Assembly: GCA_016790165.1 (NCBI GenBank)
Contig: JAEUPL010000030.1
Location: 1 to 64,000, forward strand
From: Burkholderiales bacterium
GTDB taxonomy: Bacteria; Pseudomonadota; Gammaproteobacteria; Burkholderiales; Casimicrobiaceae
DNA: 64,000 nucleotides
Direction: 5' to 3'
A program made the translations under genes and the position numbers. How positions within the stretch are numbered: position 1 is the stretch's first letter; each line of letters begins with the position of its first letter. Of the stretch, positions 62,242-64,000 are shown piece by piece. The notes below the pieces were generated by a model. That model did no database searches, had not been told where the DNA came from, and saw nothing but the letters and a program-made list of their open reading frames with translations.

Positions 62242-63099
62242 TCAAGTCACGTAGCGCCAAGCCGCTGGATTGGCCTGAAGTGCGAGGCAGAGCCTGTTGT
62301 TGAGCTCGTGACCGGACTTGAACGCGTGATATTTGCCGCGCACCCGATGCCCAAGCAGGAACAAATCGCCCACCGCGTCCAGCACTTTGTGGCGCGCCAG
62401 TTCGTCAGTGAAGCGGAGGCCTTCACGGTTGAGCACCTTGTACTCGTCCAGGACGACCGCGTTTTCCATGCTACCGCCCTGTGCCAACCCCATCGAGCGC
62501 AAGGTTTCGACCTCGTAGGCGAAGCCGAAGGTTCGCGCACGGCTGATGTGTGCAAGAAAGTCGTCGTCGTCGAGCTTCATACGCACGTGGCACTGGTCAT
62601 CCGGAATCGCCGGATGCGAGAAATCGATCGTGAAATCCACCTCAAAGTGCGGATTGGGGAGCAGCTCGGCGAATTTGTCGCCGGCCTCAACGCGTACCGG
62701 CGACAGAATCTCAATGTAGCGGCGAGGTGCATCTTGCGCGAAGACGCCCGCCTGTTCAATCAGAAACACAAACGGCGCCGATGAGCCATCCATGATCGGC
62801 ACTTCGAGGTTGTCAAGCTCGATCAAGGCGTTGTCGAGCCCGCAGCCGACGCAGGCGGCGAGCAGGTGCTCCACGGTCGCCACCTTGGCGCCGCCGTGCA
62901 CCAGGGTCGTGGCGAGGCGCGTTTCCTTCACCAGATCAGCGCGCGCCGGGATCTCGGCGACGGGGTTGAGGTCCGTGCGGCGAAAGATGAAACCGGTGTC
63001 CGGTGGCGCGGGATTCAGCGTAATCTGCACTCGAACGCCGGAGTGCAGCGCGACCCCCGTGGCAGAAATGGGCGCAGCGATAGTCTGTTGCTTGGGCAT
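62242..63099 (-). CDS. lpxC: UDP-3-O-acyl-N-acetylglucosamine deacetylase
   Basis: Catalyses the committed step of lipid A synthesis. A 285-residue zinc enzyme: VEHLLAACVGCGLDNALIEL with zinc His78, PIMDGSSAPFVFLIEQAG, RTFGFAYEVE, LRFTDELARHKVLDAVGDL with catalytic/zinc His and Asp, and GHELNN (His264). It is slightly shorter than the ~305-residue norm. ATG 63099 is the family start (MPKQQTIAAPISATGVALHS); in-frame sequence upstream is the ftsZ–lpxC intergenic region. Confidence 0.97.
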   Translation of the reverse strand: MPKQQTIAAPISATGVALHSGVRVQITLNPAPPDTGFIFRRTDLNPVAEIPARADLVKETRLATTLVHGGAKVATVEHLLAACVGCGLDNALIELDNLEVPIMDGSSAPFVFLIEQAGVFAQDAPRRYIEILSPVRVEAGDKFAELLPNPHFEVDFTIDFSHPAIPDDQCHVRMKLDDDDFLAHISRARTFGFAYEVETLRSMGLAQGGSMENAVVLDEYKVLNREGLRFTDELARHKVLDAVGDLFLLGHRVRGKYHAFKSGHELNNRLCLALQANPAAWRYVT

Positions 63100-63226
63100 C
63101 GCGAGAGTATAGGAGCGGCCGTCGCGTGCGGCAGCGATCGTCGCCGGACGGCGACGCGCGACGTTCCGGCACCGGGAGCGAATCGGTGCCGGAGTGCCTC
63201 GGGTCGCGCCAGTCGCTGCTCGGCGG

Positions 63227-64000
63227 CTAGTCCGCCTGCTTGCGCAGGAACGTCGGGATCTCGAGCGAGCGGGCAGGATTGCGCGCCGGCGAACGCTGCC
63301 AGGTCGGCTCGTCAAGCGACACGTCGGTGGTCACCGTCGTCGCCACGCCGACGGCTTCGGTCACCACGGGCACGTTGTCAGTGCCGGTACGAACTGTCGG
63401 GATTTCCAGTCGCGTCATGGCCGCCGCGCCACCCTGCACGGCCTGCATCTTGCGCTTGGCACCGAGGCCCGTGGCCACCATCGTGACGCGCATCTCGTCG
63501 CCCATCGCGTCGTCGATCACGTGGCCCCACAGCACCGTGGCATCAGCCGAGACGAACTCCTGAACGGTGTCAGTCACGTCGTACAGCTCGCCGAGTTCGA
63601 CGTTGCTGGACGTCGTGATGTTGAGCAGCACGCCACGCGCGCCTTGCAAGTCCACGTCTTCGAGCAGCGGGCTCTTGATCGCAGCCATCGCAGCGGCCTT
63701 GCCGCGGTCTTCGCCGGAGGCGGTGGCGGTGCCCATCATCGCCATGCCCAGCTCGGACATGATGGTGCGCACGTCGGCGAAGTCACGGTTCACCAGCCCC
63801 CGTTTGTTGATGATCTCGGAAATGCCGGCGACGGCCCCGTGCAGAACATCGTTGGAGGCAGCAAACGCAGCCGGCAGCGACACATTGCGACCGAGCACCT
63901 GAATCAGTTTTTCGTTCGGCACGACGATCAGCGAATCGACGTGCTTCTGCAGCTCGTCGATACCGGCTTGCGCCGCGCGTTCGCGCTTTTGCATTTCGAA
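63227..64000 (-). CDS. ftsZ: cell division protein FtsZ, C-terminal part (runs off the window)
   Basis: The 3' 258 codons of ftsZ; the tubulin-like GTPase N-terminus lies beyond the right edge. The visible region includes DELQKHVDSLIVVPNEKL, NKRGLVNRDFADVRTIM, the MGTATASGEDRG segment and the T7-loop area. The extreme C-terminus RSLEIPTFLRKQAD is the FtsA/ZipA-binding peptide. The reading frame is open to base 64000. It precedes lpxC on the same strand with a 127-bp gap, the standard end of the dcw cluster. Confidence 0.97.
   Translation of the reverse strand, partial: FEMQKRERAAQAGIDELQKHVDSLIVVPNEKLIQVLGRNVSLPAAFAASNDVLHGAVAGISEIINKRGLVNRDFADVRTIMSELGMAMMGTATASGEDRGKAAAMAAIKSPLLEDVDLQGARGVLLNITTSSNVELGELYDVTDTVQEFVSADATVLWGHVIDDAMGDEMRVTMVATGLGAKRKMQAVQGGAAAMTRLEIPTVRTGTDNVPVVTEAVGVATTVTTDVSLDEPTWQRSPARNPARSLEIPTFLRKQAD

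Overview
The window is GC-rich, densely coding DNA from a Gram-negative bacterium, most likely a betaproteobacterium of the order Burkholderiales. Three things point there: the order ftsZ–lpxC–dciA (DUF721)–M23 peptidase–secA–argJ–DUF815 ATPase–mutT at the right end, a recX–recA / lexA region with a CTGT-N8-ACAG LexA box, and a fused SpeD–SpeE polyamine gene. I cannot name the genus from sequence alone.

Layout. 1–2810 is a mobile-DNA corner: the last codons of an IS481-type transposase, a zinc metalloprotease-like gene, and two REP-associated tyrosine transposases (RAYTs), each bordered by its own REP hairpin type. 2813–14551 holds alaS, an MFS transporter, a VOC protein with tag, a YidD-like/GNAT pair, a zinc-ribbon protein, a GST, recX, recA and lexA. 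14563–26499 holds a HAD phosphatase, a DUF6916 protein and a minus-strand run of a 2633-residue exported Ig/cadherin-like plus beta-helix protein, three tail-collar (microcystin-dependent-protein type) genes, a Tat-signal protein and a GNAT; no other phage genes are present. 26971–36774 carries a TauE/SafE permease, a YiaA–exported protein–DUF2145–DsrE operon ending in a strong terminator, SpeD–SpeE, DUF2059, a sirtuin, a D-threonine-aldolase-like enzyme, DAHP synthase and a class V aminotransferase. 36985–54772 mixes secreted proteins (a seven-repeat delta-60 protein and a 1027-residue exported protein sharing a cysteine-bracketed dockerin-like C-terminus), an M16 protease, LrgAB, a lipoprotein esterase with an apparent frameshift, a histidine kinase / FixJ-type regulator / HbpS-like triad, an ankyrin protein, an SDR and a GDT1-type cation exporter. 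54988–64000 is the conserved envelope and cell-division cluster.

The most unusual signal is non-coding. Five intergenic elements, each 120 bp and alignable without gaps, lie at 5561, 26821, 36802, 47831 and 62122. Each is an inverted duplication of a 60-bp arm with ACAGCTTTTT-like ends. Four of the five keep a TC|GAC dyad exactly at the midpoint (GTC|GAC in three, CTC|GAC in one); the copy at 36802 has lost the central C. Most arms contain an internal CGACCG...GGTCG hairpin at a fixed offset. The elements have no ORF and are unrelated to the RAYT/REP hairpins. A separate 175-bp nested palindrome lies in the secA 3' region. Start codons were chosen from Shine-Dalgarno spacing and family length; several genes use GTG or TTG, and this is stated per entry.
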